A stretch of DNA of 15,467 bases. Origin: an uncultured Anaerolineae bacterium. Its GTDB lineage: Bacteria; Chloroflexota; Anaerolineae; Anaerolineales; Villigracilaceae. The position numbers and the translations under genes were made by a program. Positions within the stretch are counted from its first letter, which is position 1. Every line of letters starts with the position of its first letter. Below the pieces are notes generated by a model, which searched no databases, was not told the DNA's origin, and saw only the letters and a program-made list of their open reading frames with translations. The stretch is from positions 1 through 15,467 of the forward strand of contig CAINXK010000287.1 in assembly GCA_903854805.1 (NCBI GenBank), given 5' to 3'. Positions 7,578 through 14,644 of the stretch are shown here, piece after piece.

Positions 7578-7957
7578 GGTTGGCTGCTCCCTGGCTTTGC
7601 TAGTGGTGTTGCTGCGCCAGGCTGCCTGAGTTGCAGGGCTGTGCTCAGATTCTGGAGTAGGGCAATGTCGGCTGGGTCAAACTGGTTTTTTATTGCATAT
7701 TCCAAAGCGGCTGAACCGGTTTCCGCCGGTGTTTGGCCGCCCAGAATTGCCAAATGGCGTTCAGCATTTTCAATATCGTGGTCATGCTGATAGGTTTCAG
7801 CGACCATCAATGTGTAATCACTGCGAAAATCAACCCGCAGCGTGGCTGGGGTGGTGTCGATATATTGAACCGGGCTGATGACCCAGCCATAATATAGCCC
7901 GAGTCCCAAACCAATTACAATCGAGAGCGCGAAAAACAGCCATCGTAAGCGTGACAT
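7574..7957 (-). CDS. Single-TM protein, paralogue of the N-terminal domain of the downstream gene
   Basis: A 127-residue protein with a membrane segment at about 6-26 and a helical domain of about 85 residues, ending in a short Pro/Ala-rich tail. PVQYIDTTPATL and LLQNLSTALQ align with PTQFIDTTPASL and LADLTTALQ of the neighbour, and the helices between share length and pattern, so the pair arose by duplication. I chose the ATG at 7957 (MSRLRW); a TTG two codons upstream is possible but would fall before the predicted transcription start. Its stop overlaps the neighbour's start (ATGA), indicating co-translation. No Shine-Dalgarno site is present. Function unknown. Confidence 0.82.
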   Translation of the reverse strand: MSRLRWLFFALSIVIGLGLGLYYGWVISPVQYIDTTPATLRVDFRSDYTLMVAETYQHDHDIENAERHLAILGGQTPAETGSAALEYAIKNQFDPADIALLQNLSTALQLRQPGAATPLAKPGSSQP

Positions 7958-7963
7958 GATCAA

Positions 7964-7969
7964 ATTATA
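7964..7969 (-). promoter_or_regulatory. Consensus -10 box positioned for a leaderless mRNA
   Basis: On the minus strand TATAAT ends six bases before the ATG at 7957, which places the expected transcription start at the start codon itself. No good -35 is visible 16-18 bases further upstream. No ribosome-binding sequence could fit in the transcript, so leaderless translation is the simplest reading. Confidence 0.55.
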
Positions 7970-8217
7970 CAGGTTTTTTGGCGAATGGCTGGCTTATTTG
8001 GCAAATAGGAATGTGGTTGTTTGAGATTGTCTTTTTCTGTTTCAGCGCAGCTTTGGCGAGCTCGGAGTAGAACGCTGGAAAATTTCAGGCCTGAGAGTAG
8101 GCTGAGTCTGAGAGCGATGCTAATCTTCACAAGAATTCGTTGAAGCACCGGTTCTGAATTTTCCCCCACATAGCGGACAGATAACGGAATCAATATCCGG
8201 GCAGGATACCGGCGGCA

Positions 8218-8378
8218 CCCAGGAACGTCTCCTAACCGTTGCTGCTTTTCAGCCCTGGCGGGGTTCGAAGAGTCCTGCCGCGCCGGGCCTGCCCGGACGT
8301 TCGTAAGGATACTCGAACAGCTGGGATGTGTCAACGCTGTGTTTGGCCGCTTTTCATATACAGGCCCGTTTCTGAGGG
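8218..8378. other. Candidate structured RNA: long-range stem enclosing a nested hairpin
   Basis: Read by eye on the plus strand. 8263-8276 pairs with 8306-8318 through GTTCGA/TCGAAC, a bulged A, and GAGTCCT opposite AGGATAC with one A-A mismatch. Inside it sits CCGGG-CCTG-CCCGG (8283-8296). Outside, CCCAGGAACG (8218-8227) can pair with CGTTTCTGAGGG (8367-8378) with one bulge and one G-T pair. The result, about 160 bases with a closing stem, unpaired flanks and an apical hairpin, recalls the outline of 6S RNA, but I recognise no conserved sequence of 6S, tmRNA, SRP or RNase P RNA. The strand is not proven, because inverted repeats pair on either. Confidence 0.22.
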
Positions 8379-8449
8379 ACGTGGTAAATGGCATGCTTGT
8401 GGGCGGCACCCATATCCTGGGTAACTTGCAGAAGCGAAATGGTGGTATT

Positions 8450-8482
8450 ACCGGGCATGTTTACCTGTCCATGGATGCCGGT
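8450..8482 (+). other. Inverted repeat, possible weak terminator
   Basis: ACCGGGCAT (8450-8458) pairs with ATGCCGGT (8475-8482) with one bulged G and a 16-base loop. It is followed by a short A-run and TCTTTT rather than a clean T-tract. It could end a transcript from the structured region at 8218-8378; weak support. Confidence 0.22.
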
Positions 8483-8514
8483 GAGTAAAATCTTTTCGCT
8501 GATATTCGCATTCA

Positions 8515-8545
8515 ATGACAAAATTTTCAGCTGAAATGCTATACT
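8515..8545 (+). promoter_or_regulatory. Promoter of the cpaF-like gene
   Basis: ATGACA at 8515-8520 differs from the -35 consensus at one base. TGCTATACT at 8537-8545 gives an extended -10 (TGn plus TATACT). The 19-base spacer is slightly long, which the extended -10 can compensate. The predicted start near 8552 leaves a leader of about 90 bases. Confidence 0.5.
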
Positions 8546-8581
8546 GAAGAGGGTCTTGATCCAGATAGTGTTTTGATTCTG

Positions 8582-8620
8582 CAGGCATGCTTTTCGATGA
8601 TAAATATGCCTGGATGCCTG
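8582..8620 (+). promoter_or_regulatory. Alternative hairpins in the cpaF leader
   Basis: CAGGCAT at 8582-8588 can pair with either of two ATGCCTG copies, at 8606-8612 or 8614-8620, giving two mutually exclusive stems just upstream of the Shine-Dalgarno site (8632-8637). It may be fortuitous. Confidence 0.22.
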
Positions 8621-8642
8621 TTGAGTTGAGCGGAGGGTTTCT

Positions 8643-9944
8643 ATGGCTGAAAATATGTTGCGTGTAACTCCACCCGTACTGCGCGATGCCGAAGTATTAA
8701 AGTTGAAGACTCAGATCATTAATTTAGTGGCGCCCGGGTTGCAGAAAGTTGCTACAGCCGATTTGACCCGCCAGAATGTGCGGGCCTGGCTTGAAAAAAC
8801 CTTGGATGACTTATACCCGAGTGGAAAAATCCCTACAACGGTACGCCAGCAGGTGGTGGATGCGGCTGCAGCGGATATGGTTGGATACGGCCCGCTCGAG
8901 CTGCTGTTAGTAGATCCGCAGATCAATGAAGTCATGGTGAATGGTCCTGGCCTGGTTTTTGTGGAGCGCAATGGTGAGCTCTACCAGACGGATGTGGAAT
9001 TCGACAATACTGCTCATCTGATGCATATCATTGACCGCATTCTGCTCCCGCTTGGGCGGCGAGTGGATGCTGATACTCCCACCGCCGATGCGCGCCTGCC
9101 AGATGGTTCGCGCGTGAACGTGGTTGTTCCGCCTGTGGCGGTTGATGGTCCGGTCGTCACGATCCGAAAATTTCCCCAATCCCGGATGACGATCGAGGAC
9201 CTGATCCGCTTGGGGACCATCACCCATTACATGGCGAAGTTTTTGGAGGCCTGCGTGGTGGCGCGCCTGAATATCTTGATATCGGGAAACACCAGCTCTG
9301 GCAAAAGTACCATATTAAATATTCTTTCAACCTTCATTCCCAACCTGGAGCGGATTGTCACCATTGAAGATGCCGTCGAGCTTCAACTGAAACAACGGCA
9401 TGTAGTCCGTCTTGAGACAAAACTGCCCAATGTTGACGGCTCGGGCGCGGTCAACATTCGTGACCTGGTCCGCAATTCCTTGCGGATGCGCCCCGACCGT
9501 TTGATCGTTGGGGAGGTGCGCGGTGGTGAAGCGCTGGATATGCTCCAGGCGATGAATACCGGTCATTCCGGGTCATTGACCACACTGCATGCCAATTCTC
9601 CGCGGGATGCAATTGCGCGCCTGGAAACCATGTCGCTGATGGCTGGGGTGGATCTGCCGATCACAGCAGTGCGCAAACAGATCTCATCTGCCATCAATTT
9701 GATTGTTCATATGAACCGCCTGCCAGACGGCTCTCGAAAAGCCATGCAGATTACTGAAGTTGCTGGCATGGAAGGTGACATCGTGACCCAACAGGATATC
9801 TATAAGTTTTATCCGAACAATACTGGCATTGATGGCAAAGTAGCCGGCGACCTGAAACCGACCGGACTTCGTCCAATGTTTACGCCACGGCTCGAACAGG
9901 CAGGTTTTAAGCTGGGTGGCGAATACTTTGGATTGGGGCTGTGA
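8643..9944 (+). CDS. CpaF/TadA-family secretion ATPase (type II/IV secretion superfamily)
   Basis: A 433-residue cytoplasmic ATPase. The N-terminal half has GYGPLE and INEVMVNGP, typical CpaF openings, then an Arg finger-like region and TIRKFP. The ATPase core has Walker [10 protein letters not shown] (215-223), an Asp-box near [10 protein letters not shown], Walker [12 protein letters not shown] (Glu291), and the His-box [14 protein letters not shown] (307-320). CpaF enzymes drive Tad/Flp pilus assembly with the membrane proteins TadB and TadC, which normally follow directly; here a STAS gene follows instead. The Walker A carries Asn and Ser where GGTGSGKT is common, but the GxxxxGK[ST] pattern is intact. 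A strong GGAGGG lies five bases before the ATG. The last 40 residues extend beyond the usual core. Family assignment is sure; pilus function is not. Confidence 0.93.
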   Translation: MAENMLRVTPPVLRDAEVLKLKTQIINLVAPGLQKVATADLTRQNVRAWLEKTLDDLYPSGKIPTTVRQQVVDAAAADMVGYGPLELLLVDPQINEVMVNGPGLVFVERNGELYQTDVEFDNTAHLMHIIDRILLPLGRRVDADTPTADARLPDGSRVNVVVPPVAVDGPVVTIRKFPQSRMTIEDLIRLGTITHYMAKFLEACVVARLNILISGNTSSGKSTILNILSTFIPNLERIVTIEDAVELQLKQRHVVRLETKLPNVDGSGAVNIRDLVRNSLRMRPDRLIVGEVRGGEALDMLQAMNTGHSGSLTTLHANSPRDAIARLETMSLMAGVDLPITAVRKQISSAINLIVHMNRLPDGSRKAMQITEVAGMEGDIVTQQDIYKFYPNNTGIDGKVAGDLKPTGLRPMFTPRLEQAGFKLGGEYFGLGL

Positions 9945-9950
9945 TATAAT
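9942..9950 (+). promoter_or_regulatory. Extended -10 promoter of the STAS gene, overlapping the upstream stop codon
   Basis: TGATATAAT is a perfect extended -10 (TG, one base, TATAAT). Its TGA is the stop codon of the CpaF-like gene. No clear -35 lies at the normal distance. Transcription would begin near 9957, leaving a 30-base leader with the GGAGG at 9978-9982. Confidence 0.6.
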
Positions 9951-9986
9951 TTTTGTAATTAAAATCCAAAACCATTTGGAGGACTG

Positions 9987-10322
9987 ATGGAAGTATCAAC
10001 CAAGCAATTTAAACATTGTGATTTATTATCCGTAAAAGGTCGTGTAGACAGTTCCACTTCACCAAAATTAAGCGAAGCATTAGATGCTATTGCCGCCGAA
10101 GGACGTTTCAAAATTGTTCTGGACATGGAAGAGTTGGAGTACATGTCGAGCGCAGGCTTCCGCGCCCTGATCTCTGCCCAGCGTAACGCCAAGCGTTTTA
10201 ATCGTGGCGAAGTTGTGCTGGCCTGTGTTCCGGCGAATATCAACTCGGCGCTTGAATTGGCTGGATTTACAACCCTGTTCCGGATTTTCCCGGATGTAAC
10301 CTCGGCTGTCGGTAATATCTAG
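9987..10322 (+). CDS. STAS-domain anti-sigma factor antagonist (SpoIIAA/RsbV-like)
   Basis: A 111-residue single STAS domain. The fold runs from a beta start (HCDLLSVKGRVDSSTSPKL) through IVLDMEELEYMSSAGFRAL to a closing helix. By alignment with SpoIIAA, Ser55 in YMSSAG is the residue expected to be phosphorylated by a partner kinase; the unphosphorylated protein binds the anti-sigma factor and frees the sigma factor or another target. GGAGG lies four bases before the ATG, and the gene has its own extended -10. The next gene carries both a kinase-type domain and a PP2C phosphatase domain, the enzymes that add and remove this phosphate, so the two genes very likely work together. Confidence 0.93.
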   Translation: MEVSTKQFKHCDLLSVKGRVDSSTSPKLSEALDAIAAEGRFKIVLDMEELEYMSSAGFRALISAQRNAKRFNRGEVVLACVPANINSALELAGFTTLFRIFPDVTSAVGNI

Positions 10323-10347
10323 ACCATCAAAGGCTAGAATCTAAAAT

Positions 10348-10391
10348 AAGCCGCCCGGACATTCATGTCAGAGCGGCTTTCTCTCTTTTTT
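10348..10391 (+). terminator. Hairpin with T-rich tail between the STAS and kinase-phosphatase genes
   Basis: AAGCCGC (10348-10354) pairs with GCGGCTT (10373-10379). An inner GACA/TGTC stem (10358-10361 with 10366-10369, loop TTCA) closes the top across an internal loop. TTTCTCTCTTTTTT follows. The tail ends only five bases before the ATG of the next gene, leaving no room for a promoter, so it may act as an attenuator that lets part of the transcription through. Confidence 0.7.
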
Positions 10392-10396
10392 GCGAA

Positions 10397-13300
10397 ATGC
10401 CCACCAAGAATTTTCCTGCCCAGTTTGAATATCTCGATGCTATCCGCGAGTTTGCTGCTGAAGCTGCGCGTCTGGCGGCCATGGACGATAAGGAAATCTA
10501 CAATATTCAATTAGCCGTGGACGAAGCGGCTTCGAATATCATTGAACATGCTTACGAAGGCATTTCGGATGGGCAAATTGAGATCAGTCTGGATGTAACC
10601 TATTCAGCACTCAGGGTCATCCTGCGAGATAATGGCAAACGCTTTGACCCTGATGAAACTGCCGAGCCGGATGTAGATGCTGAGCTTGAAGATCGAGCCA
10701 TCGGGGGCCTGGGCCTGTTCTTCATGCGCAAGCTGATGGATGAAGTCCGTTTTGAGTGGTTTCCGGGGCATGGTAATGTGCTTACGATGGTTAAATTCCT
10801 TAAGCGCAAGCCAGCGATTATAAAAAAAAATATAACCGGTTATACCGTCTTATTTGACCTGGGGGAAAAGATCCTGGCCGCCGCAAGTTTTGCGGCCCAA
10901 CGTGATCTAATTATTGAAACTGCCTCCCAGCTTGTTGAAGGGCAGGTCACATTGTGGCTCAATGAGTCAGCTTTTCGCTTGCCAGATTGGGTGGAAAGCC
11001 TGTTCCCCGTGCTACCCTTTTCCCAATCACAGAAGCAGGTTTTTGAAACCGGAAAAATGATCCGCCGGCAGAAAGGCAGGGTCTTTTGGGTAACGGTACC
11101 GATCCGGCACGAGGATGTTGGCCTGGGTGTCATTGAAGTTTGCCGGTCAGATGGTTATCGTTTTGCCCGGCGCGAGCTTGATTTCATGGAAGGCCTGGCC
11201 CGCACCGCAGCGATTGCCTTGATCGCATGGCACCGCGTCTACGTGGAGCGCTGGCGTTTGGGGCAGTTGGGCCTGGTTCGCACCGTCTCTGCTCAAATTG
11301 CCAACGAGCCTGATATTGATGAGCTGGCTCATAAGGTAACCCGTCTAATCCAATCGACTTTTAAATATTATTATGTGGGCATTTTTACACTTGAATCGGG
11401 GCAGGTCAATCTCGCTTATCGCTCAGGGGCTGGTGGTACTTTGCCCGACCAGGGCGCCCTGGTCGGGCTGGCTCTCCAGGTAAATCTTGGTCAGGGCCTG
11501 GTTGGTTATGCTGCCCAAACCGGTGAAGAGCTGTTGGCGAATGATGTTCATGCTGAAAAGCGTTTCCGCGCGATTGACAGCCTGCCAGAGACCAGCTCGG
11601 AATTGGTGCTGCCGCTCAAGGTGGAAGAACGTGTGGTTGGGGTTTTGGATGTTCAATCTGAAATGTTGAATGCTTTCCATCCTCACGACATGCTTGTTCT
11701 ACGCGCGCTTGCTGATAGCGTGGCAGTGGCAATTGAAGGCGCCAGGTTATACGGTGATCTGCGCCGCCAGGCCAACCAGCTGCGCGTGGTGGCCGAAGTC
11801 AGCAAGCAGATCACATCTATTTTAAGCTTGCGAGAATTGATGCAAGAAGTTGCTGAACTGATCAGTACCCGCTTTGATTTTCCTTATGTGCACCTGTTTA
11901 CGGTCCATCCCAACCGGCGCCAGATCCATTATGAAGCAGGCTCTGGTGCGCGTTCGGCTGCATTGGAAGGATATATTATTAATCTGGATGATACCGAAGG
12001 TATCATCCCCTGGGTGGCGCTGCATGGTTTGCCAATTCTGACCAACAATGTTGATGCTGAACCACGTTTCGTACCATCGCCGCTCCCGCCCTCCAATACT
12101 CGTTCCGAACTGACCGTGCCATTGGTCTTTAATAACCAGGTGATCGGCATTTTGGATGTCCAGTCAGATCAGCCGGATGCTTTTACTGAGCAGGATAAGC
12201 TCATCATCGAAACCCTGGGTGATTCGATTGCCGCAGCAATTCGAAACGCTGACCTATACCGTTCGGAGCAGTGGCGACGGCAGGCTGGCGACAGCCTGCG
12301 TGAAGTGGCGGTTCTGCTTTCGGCCAATGCGAGCCTGGATCAGGTGCTGCAGGCTATCTTGACGGAACTGGAGCGAAACCTGGCATCAGATATTGCTGCC
12401 ATCTGGCTGCTCGACGAAGAAAGTATTTATTGCGCAGCTGTGCACGGCGCGCGCGCTTCTGATCTGGAATTTGCGCGCGATAATTATCCAGAAGCGACTG
12501 GTATGCTGGCGACTGCATTGCTCTCGCGCCAACCATTTATCCGCAAACCTACCGATCCGATGGGCCCGTCAGCGCTCTCAGCCGGTTTCGACAACGACCA
12601 TTCTGCGATTGCTGTTCCATTGCGGATCGGCGATCAGCCCTTGGGTGTCCTGACCCTGGCACACCATACACCCGGGCGCTATGGTCACGAAGCCCAGGCC
12701 ATGGCGACCACTTTTGCCAGCTATGCCGCCGTAGCCATTGAGAATGCGCGTTTATATGATTCTGCTCAGGAACAGGCGTATGCTTCGGCCGCTCTGTTGC
12801 AGGTGGCGCAGGCAGTTGTCAGTCTTTCAGCGCTGGATGAAATTCTGGGGACGATTGTGCGTATCATGCCCATCCTGGTGGGGGTTGAACGCGCCGCCAC
12901 CTATGTCTGGGATGCCGTGCAGGGTCTCTTTGTCCCAGCGCAGGAATATGGTATTCCGGATGAACTGCATGCCCTGCTCTGGCGTTCTTTTCCGCCGGGC
13001 GAATTCCCGATGTTGGATGCTGCTCTCGAATTGGGCCAGATGGTTGTGTGTAAGGATGCGCACCTGGGGCCAGAAAACTGGTTGTCTGCCTACGCATGTT
13101 CCCCAGAAGAGCTTGAATCAGTCACTTATAGTGACGATCGCCTGCTTGTGGCGCTGCCGTTGATCTTGAAGGGCGAAGCATTTGGCGTTTTATTGGTGGA
13201 AGAAGCTATTGGCGGCCGGCGTTTTCGCAGTCGGCGGCTGGAAATTCTAAATGGTGTCGCTCAGCAAATTGCCCTCGCGATCCAGAATGACATCTTTCAA

Positions 13301-14050
13301 CAGGAACGGGTCAGCCGGGAACGTCTTGAGACAGAGGTGCAGCTTGCTCGGCAAATCCAGGAGACTTTTATCCCAAAGTCTCTGGCACCTCCACCTGGTT
13401 GGGATCTGGCTGCTCGCTGGCGAACTGCTTTGCAAATGGGTGGCGATTTCTACGATGTGATCAACTTACCTGATGGGCGCGTTGGTCTATTCATCGCCGA
13501 TGTGGCTGATAAAGGTATTCCGGCGGCCTTATTCATGGCCCTGACACGCACGCTTGTGCGCGCCGCTGTTTTGCAAACGGATTCTCCGGCGAAAGCCCTG
13601 GCTCAGGTCAACGATCTGCTTTACCCGGATTGTGAGCAGGGTATGTTTGTTACGGCTGTTTATGGCGCGCTTGACCCCAAAACTGGCATATTCACCTATG
13701 CCAATGCCGGCCATAACCCGCCATTATGGATCCATGGCGGCCAAATCGATCTACTCACACGCACCGGCATCGCCCTGGGTGTGATTGAAACATCTGAAAT
13801 GTCCGAGCGGAGTGTCAACCTGGCGGCCGGTGATCTGCTCATGTTTTATACGGACGGCATCACTGAAGCATTCTCAGCCAGTGGCGAAATCTTTGGGGAT
13901 GAACGTCTGAAGCAGTTGTTGCTGAGCTTGGATATTCATACTGCGGAAGAAATACTAAACCTGATCGACGCAGAGGTTAACCTTTTTATCGGTGATTACC
14001 CAGTTTCAGATGATATTACCTTGATCGCGCTCCGGCGCGATACGTTGTAA
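10397..14050 (+). CDS. RsbW-like kinase domain - five GAF-type domains - SpoIIE/RsbU-type PP2C phosphatase fusion
   Basis: A 1217-residue cytoplasmic signalling protein with no membrane segment. Residues 1-138 are an HATPase_c domain of the RsbW type: N-box DEAASNIIEHAYEG (42-55, with Glu43 and Asn47), DNGKRFDP (78-85) and GGLGLFF (103-109). Five GAF-type sensor domains follow at about 150-285, 306-455, 475-620, 645-790 and 812-960; the first is the most divergent. A coiled linker (about 970-1000, ending ARQIQETFIPKS) leads to the PP2C domain with metal-binding motifs GGDFYD (1015-1020), ADVADKG (Asp1035), ANAGHNPP, YTDG (Asp1153) and SDD (1204-1206). The likely substrate is the STAS protein encoded just upstream. 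The start has no Shine-Dalgarno site, but no other start keeps the kinase domain whole. GAF ligands cannot be read from sequence. Confidence 0.95.
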   Translation: MPTKNFPAQFEYLDAIREFAAEAARLAAMDDKEIYNIQLAVDEAASNIIEHAYEGISDGQIEISLDVTYSALRVILRDNGKRFDPDETAEPDVDAELEDRAIGGLGLFFMRKLMDEVRFEWFPGHGNVLTMVKFLKRKPAIIKKNITGYTVLFDLGEKILAAASFAAQRDLIIETASQLVEGQVTLWLNESAFRLPDWVESLFPVLPFSQSQKQVFETGKMIRRQKGRVFWVTVPIRHEDVGLGVIEVCRSDGYRFARRELDFMEGLARTAAIALIAWHRVYVERWRLGQLGLVRTVSAQIANEPDIDELAHKVTRLIQSTFKYYYVGIFTLESGQVNLAYRSGAGGTLPDQGALVGLALQVNLGQGLVGYAAQTGEELLANDVHAEKRFRAIDSLPETSSELVLPLKVEERVVGVLDVQSEMLNAFHPHDMLVLRALADSVAVAIEGARLYGDLRRQANQLRVVAEVSKQITSILSLRELMQEVAELISTRFDFPYVHLFTVHPNRRQIHYEAGSGARSAALEGYIINLDDTEGIIPWVALHGLPILTNNVDAEPRFVPSPLPPSNTRSELTVPLVFNNQVIGILDVQSDQPDAFTEQDKLIIETLGDSIAAAIRNADLYRSEQWRRQAGDSLREVAVLLSANASLDQVLQAILTELERNLASDIAAIWLLDEESIYCAAVHGARASDLEFARDNYPEATGMLATALLSRQPFIRKPTDPMGPSALSAGFDNDHSAIAVPLRIGDQPLGVLTLAHHTPGRYGHEAQAMATTFASYAAVAIENARLYDSAQEQAYASAALLQVAQAVVSLSALDEILGTIVRIMPILVGVERAATYVWDAVQGLFVPAQEYGIPDELHALLWRSFPPGEFPMLDAALELGQMVVCKDAHLGPENWLSAYACSPEELESVTYSDDRLLVALPLILKGEAFGVLLVEEAIGGRRFRSRRLEILNGVAQQIALAIQNDIFQQERVSRERLETEVQLARQIQETFIPKSLAPPPGWDLAARWRTALQMGGDFYDVINLPDGRVGLFIADVADKGIPAALFMALTRTLVRAAVLQTDSPAKALAQVNDLLYPDCEQGMFVTAVYGALDPKTGIFTYANAGHNPPLWIHGGQIDLLTRTGIALGVIETSEMSERSVNLAAGDLLMFYTDGITEAFSASGEIFGDERLKQLLLSLDIHTAEEILNLIDAEVNLFIGDYPVSDDITLIALRRDTL

Positions 14051-14052
14051 AA

Positions 14053-14099
14053 CAAAAGCACAAATCCGCTTTCACCTTGAAAGCGGATTTGTGCTTTTG
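14053..14099. terminator. Perfect 21-bp hairpin between convergent genes
   Basis: 14053-14073 is the exact reverse complement of 14079-14099, with loop ACCTT. The stem includes AAATCCGCTTTC/GAAAGCGGATTT and ends in AAAA and TTTT runs. It begins two bases after the stop codon of the fusion gene and faces convergent greA, so it probably ends transcription, at least on the plus strand. The T-run after the stem is absent, so its strength as an intrinsic terminator is less sure than that at 6618-6659. Confidence 0.8.
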
Positions 14100-14165
14100 A
14101 AGCTCTGCCCCCCAAAAAACCATTATCAATTGTACGTATGATGAAATTTGGTAACCTTATTGACG

Positions 14166-14630
14166 TTATTCAATGCTAAGGATTTTTAGCCTGGTTACTC
14201 CGCTGGGTGTTTGGGCTTCAACCACATCGCCGACTTTGTGATCCATGAGCGCCCGCCCAAAGGGGGATTCGTGAGATATTTTTCCGGCCCGTGGATCAGC
14301 CTCCTTGGCTCCCACGATGTAGAACTGCTCTGGAAGATCATCGCCTTCTTGGACCGTCACGCGCATGCCCACAGAAACCGTGTCTTTGCGCGCAGTACCA
14401 TCGACAATGATGGCCGCGCTAAGAATGTAATCCAATTCCTGCAAGCGACCTTCCAGAAAAGATTGATCTTCCTTGGCTTTATGGTAGTCGGCATTCTCAG
14501 AGAGATCGCCCATTTGAATGGCATCGCGCAGTCTGGCAGCGATGGCGAGGCGCTGGGGACCTTTCAGGTCGGCAAGCTCAATGTTTAGTTTCTCCGCGCC
14601 TTCTGCGGTGAGATAAATTGGTTCAGACAC
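14166..14630 (-). CDS. greA: Transcription elongation factor GreA
   Basis: A 154-residue protein of normal GreA length. The N-terminal coiled coil (about 8-75) carries GDLSENADYHKAKEDQ, with Asp42 and Glu45 at the tip, which reach the RNA polymerase active site and stimulate cleavage of backtracked RNA. The C-terminal FKBP-like domain has YIVGAKEADPRAGKIS and SPFGRALMDHKVGD. The start is GTG (14630-14628), supported by GGAGG five bases upstream; an ATG between them is out of frame. The hairpin at 14656-14690 with its T-rich tail lies directly upstream of the ribosome site. Confidence 0.97.
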   Translation of the reverse strand: MSEPIYLTAEGAEKLNIELADLKGPQRLAIAARLRDAIQMGDLSENADYHKAKEDQSFLEGRLQELDYILSAAIIVDGTARKDTVSVGMRVTVQEGDDLPEQFYIVGAKEADPRAGKISHESPFGRALMDHKVGDVVEAQTPSGVTRLKILSIE

Positions 14631-14644
14631 AGCATCCTCCTATA

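Larger units (their letters stand above)
7970..8514. other. Long intergenic region with GC-rich inverted repeats, no convincing gene
   Basis: Lies between divergent transcription units. The longest frames here (minus strand 8409-7960 and plus strand 8239-8424) lack ribosome sites, family motifs and normal composition; the minus frame also runs into the -10 box of the minus-strand gene. What stands out is the cluster of potential RNA stems between about 8200 and 8482 and an 11-base direct repeat GGCGGCACCCA at 8211-8221 and 8402-8412. Confidence 0.6.

Noticed and set aside
8201..8280. tRNA-like segment: GCAGGA and TCCTGC about 70 bases apart, a GCTG/CAGC arm, and a GGGTTCGAA resembling a T-loop
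   Set aside because: The bases after TTCGAAG do not pair with those before it to form a T-stem, position 61 is not C, no good anticodon stem is visible and there is no CCA end.
7960..8409. 149-codon open frame on the minus strand
   Set aside because: GTG start without a ribosome site, Ser/Arg/Pro-rich composition, no motif, and its end overlaps the consensus -10 box of the neighbouring gene.
13499..13516. ADVADKG in the PP2C domain instead of the SpoIIE-like DVSGHG
   Set aside because: DKG or GKG at this place is common in RsbU-type phosphatases and the metal-binding Asp residues are all present, so it is not a defect.
1331..14169. Shared 12-mer TTATTGACGTTA at 1331-1342 and 14158-14169
   Set aside because: Several 12-base matches are expected by chance in a window of this size, and the contexts do not resemble each other.
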